Below are positions 28,030 to 40,200 of a stretch of 64,000 nucleotides of DNA, one piece after another (the stretch's first letter is position 1; each line of letters opens with the position of its first letter). Location of the stretch: assembly GCF_029227915.1 (NCBI RefSeq), contig NC_079889.1, forward strand, positions 1,798,001-1,862,000, given 5' to 3'. This stretch comes from Hydractinia symbiolongicarpus. Lineage: Eukaryota; Cnidaria; Hydrozoa; Anthoathecata; Hydractiniidae. The translations under genes and the position numbers were made by a program. The notes below the pieces were generated by a model. That model searched no databases, was not told the origin of the DNA, and saw only the letters and a program-made list of their open reading frames with translations.

Positions 28030-28541
28030 CCTTTGTTGACTAGCAGAGTCTTGTCAATTGAGGTAAAAGGTAGGTTGTATGAGGCCTGTGTAAGAAGTGT
28101 TATGTTGTACGGTAGTGAGGCATGGGCAGTGAAGCAGGAAGATCTTGACCGTTTAGAAAGAAATGATATGAAAATGGTTAGGTGGATGTGTAACGTCAGT
28201 CTGAGAGACTGAAAGAGTTCAGATGAGCTAACAAGCAGGCTAAGTATCCGTATAATTAAAGATGTTATCCAGATAAGAAGATTGAATTGGCTGGGTTACT
28301 TGGAAAGAATGAGGATAATTGGGTATAAGAAAGTGTAGAGACTTATAGTTCCTGGGGCAAAGCCCAGAGGCAGACCGAGAAGGACTTGACAGGAGGTTAT
28401 AAGGACAGACTGGATACAGAGGAAGTTGAGTTTAGATCTAACACAGTCTAGATCAGATTGGAAGAGCGTCATTAATATACCCTGTCCAACCCATGCTAGC
28501 ATGGAAAACAGAGATTAAGCTGAGAATGATGATGATGATGT
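28030..28541 (+). mobile_element. LINE reverse transcriptase 3' end, fragment 1
   Basis: Encodes the end of a non-LTR reverse transcriptase: GRLYEACVRSVMLYGSEAWA, KQEDLDRLERNDMKMVRWMC and NVSLRD, then after stops RRLNWLGYLERM. It ends in a GAT-repeat tail (28525-28541). It is 5' truncated and interrupted by stops, so inactive. Its 5' boundary abuts the Harbinger transposase fragment. Confidence 0.8.
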
Positions 28542-28552
28542 TCTTTTGCCTG

Positions 28553-28659
28553 CTTGGGATCTGCAACTTGGTTTACAATCAAATTTTGTGGGTAAGATTG
28601 TATAAGCCCTATATGTTTACTAACAAAATTTGATTGCAAACCGACATGCAGATCCCAAG
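28553..28659. repeat. inverted repeat (MITE-like hairpin)
   Basis: CTTGGGATCTGC at 28553-28564 pairs with GCAGATCCCAAG at 28648-28659. Inner arms CAATCAAATTTTGT and ACAAAATTTGATTG also pair. Confidence 0.7.
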
Positions 28660-28834
28660 TTATGAGCTTGTCAGCAAAAAATTCAGAGGCCTGGGACAAG
28701 CAAACAAGTGTCATTTTGGCAAAAAAAAATTATGTTAATCAATTAACTTTTATAATATCTATGCATTGATAAAGTTTGAATGCAAACCCTTTAACAGGTC
28801 TAAAATTACGGATGAAAGAAAATGTCTAAATTTA

Positions 28835-29765
28835 TTATAATTGTATTAAATATCTTGGTGTTCTATTAGATTCTGATTTAAGCTGGAAGTCTCAGATCAA
28901 TGATACTGTTGCCAAGCTCAAGAGGGCCAATGGAGCTTTAGCTAAACTTCGTCACTTTGTGCCTTTAAATGTTCTTATTCTAGTTTACTATGCCATTTTT
29001 CATTCACACCTGCAATATTGTAATCAAATTTGGGGTCAGCCAAACAGTCTTGATGTTAATCGTATTACTGTTTTGCAAAATTTTGCTATTAGACTCATGT
29101 CTTTTGAATCTCGAAGAGCATCATCCAGTCACCTGTATGGTAATCTTGAGCTCCTCAAATTCTCTGATATTGTCAAATGTCACAATATTCTATTTTTACA
29201 TAAACTATTTCATGAAAAATTGCCTGCTTCTATCCTTAATACATTTGCGGTTGACTTCACCCATGCTCAAGGCACTCGGGCAGAGAAAATTGGTTTGATC
29301 AATCTCCCTACCTTTAATACTATTTCTTTTGGTAAAAACTCAATTAGATTTAATGCCATTAATTCCTGGAATAAATTGCAGTCTTTAATGACTAGAAAAT
29401 TTGTCTCCCTTGATTATTTTAATCTTAGAAGTGATCTGAAAAAGTACTTTGTTTCCTCTTACTAATCCTTCCTGAATTGTCAGACTTGGCCATTTGTTTC
29501 CCGCATGGTTGTTTATCATTTGACCCACTTTTATGTGTGTGTTGTTTTGTGCGTCTCGTATCGTTTACTGTAATTGTCCAAGGGTGGCCATACCCTTTGC
29601 CTTAGCTTTATGCTATTAGGTATGGTCTCCCTTCAATAGCATTATATATTTTAATTTTGTTACCCTGACTAATTATGATATTTATTTTCTTTTTCTTTAT
29701 ATTTATTTTCTTTTAATTTTAATTGTATATATATAACTGCTATTGATAAATAAAATATCTATCTA
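28835..29765 (+). mobile_element. LINE reverse transcriptase 3' end, fragment 2
   Basis: An open reading frame of over 200 codons reads YLGVLLDSDLSWKSQINDTV, then LRHFVPLNVLILVYYAIFHS, HLQYCNQIWG and ends at 29463 (LKKYFVSSY). This is the thumb and C-terminal part of a CR1/Rex/jockey-like reverse transcriptase, different from fragment 1. A 3' UTR and an ATAAATAAAATATCTATCTA tail follow. It is 5' truncated, as is usual for LINE insertions. The frame is intact, suggesting a fairly young insertion. Confidence 0.85.
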
Positions 29766-32628
29766 TCTGTCCAACATCATTTTATACCTTCGCTTCCCTT
29801 TAAGCCATGTGGATAAAGATTTTTTTTTAATTTGAAAACAAAGCATATTTTTGCCTATTTGCTTGTGATGACCTGCAAAATAAACAATAAATTTATGAAA
29901 ATGACAGTATAGTCATGCATACTATTTCGGACATGTAGAAAAGGAAATTATGATTGAGAGAGTTGCTTTACGTAAACGCTCGCTCATCATGTTTGGGACT
30001 TATGATTTTAAACGTCCCCCACTTTTCTACAGCAAAATGAATGTGCAACAAAGATTAACCTTGGAGCCAGCCCGTATAGTATGCGTAACATCCTTTGCAC
30101 GTACGTTTTACATCGCACGCGTTACTTGATTTACACATGTGAATCATTGCACACCTACTTAAATATTCCTGAAAAAGACTGAATGAATGTCAACAATCTT
30201 AACCTTTTTTTTATCATTTCTGACAAAAATGGTCAACATATTTAAATTCATCATCAAAAGTGATGGGAACATGCAAATCTTATAAAAGTTTTTAACTACA
30301 CTAATTACAACTGCCAAACATTTGATGATTAATGAAGAAATGACCTAACAAATCAACTGCAGTAAAAATGTTTCACTGCAGTTGAATGTTACGGTCAAAC
30401 TTTGATAGAATTTTAAAATTTTCAATAACAAAAAGTCCTGTTCTACTTCGTCCAGTTGGAATGCCTGTGGTACAACTTTTGGTTGAGCAAAAACACAGAC
30501 GTTTCATGATGAAACTCTCACAAGAAGCCTTAATTAAACAAGTATCTAATTTAAACTACAGCTTAATTTATATGTCAGCTTAATTAGGATGTATGATACA
30601 GTCTAGTCAGTCTGGGGTGCTGAAAATACCATTCTTTTTCTATAATGTAGGGGTCAAACTGAAGATATAAAGAGCTCTAGCAGTGCAGTTATTCTGCTAA
30701 AATTTACATTTTTTGAGAAATCGGGGAAAAACTTTTTCTACCTCCTAATTTAGATGTATGTCACTTAATTAAGATATATGATACAGCTTATTTAGGAGAT
30801 CTCCAAATTAAGCTATTCAGCTTTTAACTAAGATGATTTTCCTGACTGTCCAAAGGAATTGGATATTTCCAAAGTTAGTTAGAAGCTTGTTGTTAGCTAG
30901 AGCAAGAAAACATTAAAATACACTTTCGTTTGCAAAAGTTAACTAGACTTGCTTTTAACGCATATAGCTAAATGTCATTTTTTGGTAGCAACAACAAGAC
31001 AGTCAAGAAATTGATGTTATCTTCCTTCGCTGTCCATCATACTCCAAAATGGTGGCATTTGTTTACCTAACTTTTCAGGATTCCCCGGTTTATTATTTAG
31101 GCGCGTTCGGATTACTCGGATTTCAAGGACGTTTCTACTGTTTTGGCCACCTCTCCCAGGGTTTTCTGTCTTTTCGATATGATGATGGCAACAAAAAATA
31201 TATATAAATTTTTCGACGTCATCTCTCATATCAAGAAGTCAAAAAACCTTAAGGACCAGGGCGTTGACCGCCCTGTCGCCAGACTCTGTAAATAGGGGTA
31301 GCAAAAAAACTGTTTTTCATTTCACTAAAAATGATCTTCACTTTTACTAAAAGTAACGTCTAAGTAAATTTTATGTTCTCCTAGGTTTAAAAAAAGAAAA
31401 AAAAAGAATTATGCCCCACTATATGATACCACAGCCCCTATGAACCGAGGAGTGAATTCATAATGCGAGAGTCTGTTATGAAAACATTAGGAACTGAAAA
31501 AACTGAAACGGAAAAATATACCCACCAATTGATGCTGGCACCAAGCGTTTGTGCCATGGTTGTGTATTGGACGGCCTCAGGGGCCACAAGACGTTGGGGA
31601 CGAGGTTGACGGTTGCCAGAGGAGAAGAAGGTTATATGGTTACCTTTTTCCGAGGAAATTTAACGAGGCACAAAATTAACGCGAAGGAAATTAACGCAGA
31701 TGCCTGTAACAACTTATGAGGGAGTATTTAATTTACGTGATTTAGCTCAACTGAACAAAAAATGTAACGCGAATCGGAAAATATGTTTATCTTGATTTCA
31801 AGAATGATGGGTTCATTGACAACCAGTCTATGTAATAACTGAATTTTTTTTTGGAAATTACTATAATTCCGAGAGTTGTGCGAGCAGATTGTGGCACTCA
31901 AATGTTGGGGCTATTATCACTGCACAATCTTATTTGAAAATGATAAGCATCACATCTATGGACTAACGTTGATCCAAAGGGGGGCTTTAGCTTTTTTTAA
32001 CATGAGGGTATTATAAAACGATGAAGTCCCTGAGGTTAATCTAACGATGAGTTTGAGGTTAATCTATCTACAATCTGAATTCCCATGGAATTTTCTCTTT
32101 TTGGTCAATTCCCCATTCCTTCTATTCGCGAAAACCGCAATGCATCGTGGTAGTTGCATTCAAGAAGTATTTCCTCAGAGCTTATTATTTTCCCAAAGTT
32201 GTTTCAAAAGCCTGCAGGGGACCGCGGGGACAAAAATAAAAAGGGGGCGTGGTTTCCTTTCTAGGATATTATCAGAAAAGAACTTCTCAAATTTCAAAAT
32301 CAATAGAAAACTGCTATTTATCACGGGAGTTAAAAAGCAGCGATGCTCATTAAACGCCCGATACTTCTTCTCTTTTTTCCAACAATTAGATTTTCTGATT
32401 AATCTTTTCCGATGACCTTGATCTATTCTAAACGTTATCAAAAATTACATCGATGAAAGCCCGTTTCCAACACGCCTGTTAGCAGTTATCATTACAAGAT
32501 GATAAAGTTTGACAAAAACTCCATTTTTTAATGTGTAATGAAAGCGGCGGCCAGGTCTTCATTTTTCTTTGATCCTCTTTTCTGATCTACGGGCGAGTAT
32601 AATGTGCATAAGTCTTATTAAAAAAGAA
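29766..32628. other. intergenic, no gene seen
   Basis: It holds scattered repeats, including a short CCTGGGAACGAGG-class remnant at 31557-31611 and CCCAGGGTTTTCTGTCTTTT at about 31155. ORFs are short and unsupported. Confidence 0.5.
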
Positions 32629-32754
32629 CTACTTTGTTCATCACTAACATATTGCTGCACGTAATGTAGTAAGTTCGTTTGCGGGTCTCAGCTTTGGGGA
32701 CTGCGGATCGAATCCCGCTTATTGCCAGGCAGTATGTTAGTGATGGACAAAGTA
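32629..32754. mobile_element. tRNA-like TIR element, complete copy
   Basis: CTACTTTGTTCATCACTAAC at 32629-32648 is matched by GTTAGTGATGGACAAAGTA near 32736-32754. Between them is a tRNA-like core, GACTGCGGATCGAATCCCGC, with a B-box-like centre, and TGCCAGGCAG before the right TIR. About 126 bp, no coding capacity. Confidence 0.75.
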
Positions 32755-32820
32755 ATATGACTTCCATGCATTATACTCACCCGTCATGATCAGAGGTCTG
32801 ATCGGGGTTAATCATTCTCC

Positions 32821-32870
32821 GTTGAGAATGAAATACGGATGTGCTATGATAAGTATCATCTATGTACTAT
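32821..32870. repeat. half copy of the 62328 hairpin
   Basis: GTTGAGAATGAAATACGGAT and GTGCTATGATAAGTAT match the right arm of the hairpin at 62328-62411. The left arm is absent except for ATTCTCC. As at 62 kb, it follows directly after a tRNA-like TIR element. Confidence 0.65.
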
Positions 32871-33397
32871 TTGTGGTGCTTAGAACAGAGAAAAGAATTT
32901 TTTTTAAATGTAAGGATATTAAATTGCTTTGAACGCACTGGGTGATAGCTATTGCCAGTTTAGCGTTATTGTTACGATCGCAATCAAAGAACTATTCGTT
33001 TGAATTCATGTCGTAGATTATGGTCGCGTCGTTTTATCGCAAGACATTGCATGAGCATTGATGAATTACCGTTTACCTTCTGTGAGCTCCTGCGTTGATT
33101 TTGCGATAGCCGTTCAAAATGTTTTCCACGCGATAAAAACCGATTTAATCGTATTGCTTTGGTTACCTTCGACTTTCCCGAATGTAACCGAATGGATCAG
33201 AAAGATACAAGATGCCCTGTAAATTAGGTAGGGTTTTCATGTATTTATTTTTATGGAAACGGAGGCCTTGAAGTTTAAAAACAATCTAAAGAGTCCCCCT
33301 ATAGAAAAAACTTATTTGGCTTTTTTTTCGGACTTAACTAAAACAAGATGTAGGCGCTGCATAATTATCTCGCTATTAAAATGGACAGCTATGAAAC

Positions 33398-33650
33398 ATC
33401 GACAATGCGACCAAATTGTACAATTTCTACTAACAAAAAGGCAGCCTACCATTCATGGTTGAAAGTCGCGTCGCTATGTTATGGCCTTAAATGGCATTTA
33501 GTTGACAAAATTTTGATGTCACTGTCATATTCAGCATACTTTTTTTGTTAACTGTGCCAAATTTTGTGGAAAACAAATACCAATTTTGGTCCGAAACGTC
33601 ATTTAGATGACTTCCAAGTACTTAGAGATAGGTACAAAATTTAAATCTGC
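33398..33650. repeat. single-unit relative of the 5.4-6.4 kb element
   Basis: Shares CCTACCATTCATGGTTGAAAG-type flanking sequence (here ACCATTCATGGTTGAAAGTC) and one copy of the ~130-bp unit (TTCAGCATACTTTTTTTGTT, CAAATACCAATTTTGG) with 5640-6200. Confidence 0.7.
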
Positions 33651-34242
33651 GACGTTGCAATTGACCATTTGGGTTAGTTAGTCAGTTAGCAGTTGGAAAC
33701 CAACACTATCCTCGTAGGCGAGATAGTAATTAATGTAGGTAGTCCTGAGAAAACAAAACAACTTGTTTGAGAAATCGAGCTACAATTTGTTTTTTTTTGC
33801 TATGATTTTAGTCATGCTTGTTTCCCCTAAAAATCCCGAAATCCCCACAAGCAGGGTTTGCTTCTCTCTCATCAGATAAACTACTAGTGCAGGATAGATG
33901 AAACACAAAACTAACATTTTAGACACATTCGAAATAAAAAAAGTACACCTTCAATCCATGACAATGAAACTTCTCATATACAATACACATCTACTTAATT
34001 CGAGCGCTTCAATTTAAACATGTGCTGCTGTTATTGACATGACGTACACACTTGCGTGATTAAAATAATAGACGTATTAACTGTAATGTAACAAAAAAAT
34101 CAAAAACATCGACGAAATTAATGGCACTCAAGACAGCATAACCCTTGCTGTTAAAAACAAATAAAACTATAAATCAATATTTTCCGTTTGGTCAGTCCTT
34201 AATACAATTCCATTTCGTATTCATTCGAGGTAGGCTGGCTGT

Positions 34243-37200
34243 TTAGTAGTAGGTTTCTTGGCGCACCCAACCTGAAAGAGAAATGAATTTATTTATGTTT
34301 TGGGTTAAGAAAATGCGAATTGTACTACACGCGATAGTTAGCTTTGGTCTTGCTTTGTAGAGTACCCTAAATGCTTAAATCTAATAAAACATTTTAAACC
34401 ACACATACCATCTGGATTCTTTCTTAACAAATATCTTCGACATTCGTCATAAACGAAGATAAGCAAACTGAACGGGACACCACAAAACCACCATGAGAAG
34501 TTCATTGGTCTCAACCTTAACCCAATGTTAAGACCGGGTGTGTACTGAAGGAAAGCAGCTAGGACAGTTTCGAAGACCAAGCCAAAATTCAACATCCAAT
34601 TTCTAAAATCAAAAGAAGGTAAAGCGGTCTTTCTCCTGTTGAAGTGATAAACTATATTTAACAATGAAAGAAAATTGATTTTACAGCCCCTTCCACAAAC
34701 AGAAACAATAATAAAAAACCATCATCAACAACAAAAAACATAGAAACTCACGTCATTCCCTGCTGGAACACGGACAACCTTCGAGTTTTACTGATAATTA
34801 CATCAGCCCATTGCACGACAACAATAGTAGTAAAAAAAGCAGTATGGCAAGTCAGCTCTAGATTTTTACGTTGAATGTATGTCCATTCGCTGCCATAGGA
34901 GTCTTCTAAGTTGTTTATGCTTTTGTCATCCCATTTCGCACGAAGACCAATTAAAAATGTAGGAAGGAATCCATTTTCAGCCATGATAACAAAGTAGGTG
35001 AAGAAACCCGCTATAGCCTGAAATTGATAAAAGTTCGCTAACAAAATTTTCTTCTAACTTAAACTTTACTTGGTTATCGAAAAGTTTAGGAATAGAGTAC
35101 ACGTCCTTTCCTTTGCAGATAATCTAAAAAAGCCCTATTTACAGCGTATTGTAGACGGGCCGAGTACATATTAAAGTTCAAATTTCCTGATTTTTACCTG
35201 AATCATACCAATTTGACCATACGCCAAACTGATTAATCGTTCATTCACAAGTTTATCTTTTATTGGATCTCGTGGAGCACGCTTCATTATATCAGTTTCA
35301 GCTTTCTCATAGGCAAGTGAAATAGCAGGAACCAGATCAGTACCCAAGTCAATACACAAAATGGTGATAGTACCAAGTGGTAAGGGAATACTCAACAGGA
35401 TAAACATCAAAAATGGCGAAATTTCAGGAATGTTACTCGTCAATGTGTAGGCAATGGACTTTTTCAGGTTATCGAAAATTAATCGACCTTCCTCAACACC
35501 AGTAACGATTGATGCAAAATTGTCATCTAGTAAAATCATGTCAGCAGCTTGTTTGGATACATCAGAACCAGCAATACCCATGGCAACACCTAAGATAAAC
35601 AGGAGAAGATATACAATAAAAATGCCTAAAAAGTTCTTTACAATGTTACGAGCACCCAAGTCCCAAAAATTATATCTGCTCTGGACACTGTTGAGCTCCA
35701 TCACAATCATCAACGTTCATATTCTAGGCAAATCTACCAGGCAAATCTACCTGATAATCCCTAGAGAGATCAAGGCAAAAAACTAACTGAACAACTAGTT
35801 GCCAAGAGAAGAAAACATACCAATATCAGCTTTCTTGAGGGCAGGTGAATCATTCACACCATCTCCTGTCACAGCCACAATAGAACCAATACGTTGGCAA
35901 CCTTCAACAATGATTAACTTTTGTTGAGGGGATGTGCGAGCAAATACTATCTCAGTATGGTTCTTTAGGATGTCAACAATCTCTGCGTCATCAAGGTCCT
36001 TTAATTGTGCTACGAAAAAATTATAAATAGTAAAAGAATATATCTAAGTCCTAAAAGAATCACATTTTTAGTCAACGGACTTCTGATTCAACTTTTAGTT
36101 TGATATATACATACATCCATGCACGACAGCAGCTTTAGCATCACTCTTGTTCACCTCTTCAACTGGGATGTTTAATCTTTGAGCAATGTCTTCTACTGTT
36201 TCAGTACCTTCTGAAATGATTCCAACGCCCTTTGCAATGGCTTTGGCTGTAATTGGATGGTCACCAGTGACCATGATAACTTTAATACCTAAGAAGATAA
36301 TTATCACAAATAACCTAAAATAACAAGAAATACTAGAATGTTGTGATTCGTAAATTTCTCTTTACTGTAACTCATCAATAATAGCAGTTCTGATTTTTAG
36401 GAAACATACCAGCGCTTCGACATTTACTAACAGCATCAGGCACAGCAGCACGCGGAGGATCAATCATACTCATTAAACCAACAAAACACAAATTTTCAAG
36501 AGGAAAATTCGGTGGATCATCTGTATTAAATTCAAATCCAACTGGAAAATCTTCAGCTGGTAAATAGTAATGACAGAAACCCAAAACACGTTCTCCCAAT
36601 CCACCTAAATTCAGAATAGAAAAATAATAACTCCAGAGGCAATTTTAATACGTAAGCAAAGCTATAAAAAATTTGTATAAGATTATATTTTTAATCTGGG
36701 AAACCAGGTAATAAAAATATTTTAATTCCTGTCTGCAGATGGATGAAATTTTTCACGCTACTTTTCAACTAAACTTTATTCTTTGAGATATGTTTTATAT
36801 TTACATTTGTGACAGTTTTTTAGTGATTGTGTCTGTCTTTTTTTAAAGAATAGTTACCGAAGAACACATATGCATTTTTTTAAGACTTTTAAAAAAATAA
36901 AAACAAAAAACAAACCTAGTTCAACATATGCATTGTTGAAGCATTCTCTCATTTCCTTGTCTAATTCTCTTTCTTCTCCCTTTAACAAGATAGTAGAACA
37001 TCTCTCCAAAATCCGTTCTGGTGCACCCTTCATAACAAGCAAGTATCGTGGATCCTCTTCCTGCTCTTGTTCATGGATAGAAACTTGGTACTTATTTGTT
37101 GAATTAAAAGGAATTTCTGCAACTTTCTTGTTCTTTGTTCTCATGTCCATAACGCTGCCAACAGATAATTCAACAAATTTCAAAATGGCAGTTTCTGAAG

Positions 37201-40200
37201 CATCACCATTGCATTCTTTTCTAAATTTACAAAACATTGTAAATTGCCCAATAAAAATTAGCTTTGTACTTGCAATGACAAATAGCAATTAGTTTTATAA
37301 AAACTGGATTAGATTTGCTAAATGTTCCGCAAGTTGGTTATTGCTGCATAAGTGTAACAAAATCAAACCTAAGAATTGGCAATTCCTCCTGGTTTGGTTT
37401 GAATTCAGCACGATTACACAATGCACCAATACGTGCAAGAGCTTGCCAAGTTCCAGAAGCTTTATCATGAGAGATGCCAGACTGATCTTCTGTGGTGTCA
37501 GCTTCAATGATTTGATTGTCAAACCACATGTGAGCAACTGTCATACGATTTTGTGTAAGTGTACCAGTTTTGTCAGAGCAAATGACAGATGTGCTACCTA
37601 ATGTTTCAACAGCTTCCAAATGCTTCACCAAGCAATTCTTTGCAGCCATTTTCTTTGCAGTCAACGTTAAACACACCTACGAAAATATATATTGCATATA
37701 TATTGAAGTTAAAAAAATTCAAATGAATATTTAAATTAAAAAATTACTACTCACAGTAACAGTAGCAAGTAATCCTTCTGGAACATTAGCTACAATTATA
37801 CCAATCAAAAAAATGATTGCTTCAAGCCAGTGATAGCTCATAGCAAGAGAAATGATTAAGAAGCTGACACCGAGAAAGACAGCAACACCTGTGATGATGT
37901 GAATGAAATGTTCAAGCTCCAAAGCAATAGGTGTTTTTCCACTACCAAGTCCAGATGCCAAATTTGCAATACGTCCCATAACTGTATTATCACCGATTTG
38001 CACAACAATACCAGTGGCTGTTCCCTCAACAGCATTTGTAGAGAAGAATGCAAGATTCTTGGTTTCCAAAGGATTTTCTGATGAACATTCATTGTTTCTA
38101 GCTTGAGGCTCAGATTCTCCAGTTAGTGATGAATTATCAACCTATGGACAAACATACTTTGGAAATAAGGGAAATAAGTCATTTTCATTTAAATATGAAG
38201 AGCAGCCAGCAGCAAGTATCATATATAATCCATACACTTCCCTAAAATACTCTTGAGTATTTAATGCATCTAATAAAATGTAATATTGAAAATAATAAGG
38301 TGGAACAGCACTCAGTTGATAAAGCAATGGCAAAACCTTACCTTAAATCCTCTACTTTCAATAATACGCAAATCAGCAGGTACACGATCACCAAACTTGA
38401 CAAACACGATATCCCCAAGTGCGCATTGCTCTGCATTGATATTGAGCTTTTGACCATCTCGTAACACACAAGCTTCTTGTGGGATCATCTTTTTAAAGCT
38501 TTCCATAATCTTTGAGCTCTTTGATTCCTACAGATGGAAATTTCTTTTTTTTTAAATTTTTCATAAGAACAAACTTATACAAAATTGCCGAAAAAGAGAT
38601 TTCTCACATGATATGCATGATATAGCTATATAAATTACCCTGGAGATTAGAGAATAAATTATAATAATTTATAATAGAGAATAATTTTTGACAATGATTT
38701 GCCGACCCCCAATAAGATCTATTAAATTTATGTTCATTAGAACTTTATATTTTAGAAAACATGGTTGTAGACAATAAATAATTTGTGAATGCAAACCTTC
38801 ATTTTACCTGATAATATGAGAAACAACCCGTAATAACAACCACAACTGTTAAAGCAATTCCAAGATACAACTCATCCTTGCTAGGATCCTCTTCTTTGAC
38901 TGATCGAATACCATAAGCAAAGTAACAGAGTGCAGCTCCAACCCATAACAACATAGCAAAACCACCAAACAACTGTTTTAGAAACTTAACCCATTCAGGT
39001 GTTTGTTTTGGTGGAGTTAAAGCATTTGGACCATCTCTCTCCAAATGTTCCTGTGCTTTTGCAGAAGTTAAGCCTCTTTCCAGATTGGTTTCCAATTGCG
39101 CCAACAATTCAGAAAGTTCCATGGAATGTTCTGTCTAAAATCATGAAAATTTTATAAAACAAAAGCATGTGTTTCAATAAGGGCCAAGTTAATCACTCTT
39201 GCAGATCCAAAAACATGCCTAATTCTAAAAGATAATAGCTGAACCATTTTTATTTCCAAACTCGGTACTCTAAATCTCTTTTTTCAATTAGATTAACATG
39301 GAACCAATCAAGGTTCACAAGGCTAGGTATCAGCTTTAAACCGTGGTTACCAACTATTAAGGGACCTGTGTTGATGATATTTTGTCTAAGTATTTCTTTA
39401 TCATAATTTTTTATTTGTGTATGGGTATAATCCCTGGGATTTTAAAAGTAACGATCTTACAATTGTCAGGTTTTAAAACGTTATTTGAAGCGCTGGTATG
39501 GTCGTCTTTTGAAAACAAGTAAAATAAATAAAAGATAAATCTTTGACAACATCTTTACAATATATTTACCTACAGCAATACTTTTAGCAATAATGGAAAC
39601 AGGTTTAGTACAACTGTCCTGGGATTTAGGTTTTAATTTTCTGTGTTTGGAATCTTTAAAATAGCCTTGAGCGATACAGAGAGAAACAGTGCAGCTAGGC
39701 TGGATGCACAAGGCTGTGATATTTAGGCTTTCGGCTAAAATATTTGCATGGACCCTGTCATTGTTATTACCTAAGAGGCCAATAGGAAAGCTTAAATTCG
39801 TTTACAACTAATAAGAGTAGAGATTGTAAATAATCTAATCTTCACAATCTTATATTCCACATTCCTTGGCCAAAGCTTTGGACTATGACCAAAAGCACTT
39901 TAAATTCTGGTTGTACGATTACGGTTGTACGTGTCCTTTGACTGTGGGGAATTTCTTTTAGGGTTGGCTAGGGAACGCCAGAGTAGTATATATTATAGTA
40001 TACTTGATCTCAAGTAAGAATTATTGTATTTTGATTAGCTAGCTGGTGTTTTTTAGATGATTTGAAGATGTATTTGTCTAGTCACCAAGCCATAGCTAGG
40101 TATGTCTAGTCACCAAGCTATAGAATAGTGTTAAAGCTAGCTAGCTACAAAAAAGCAAAGTTTTTAGTTGGGTTAATAGTTTGTCAACTGGACGTAGGTA

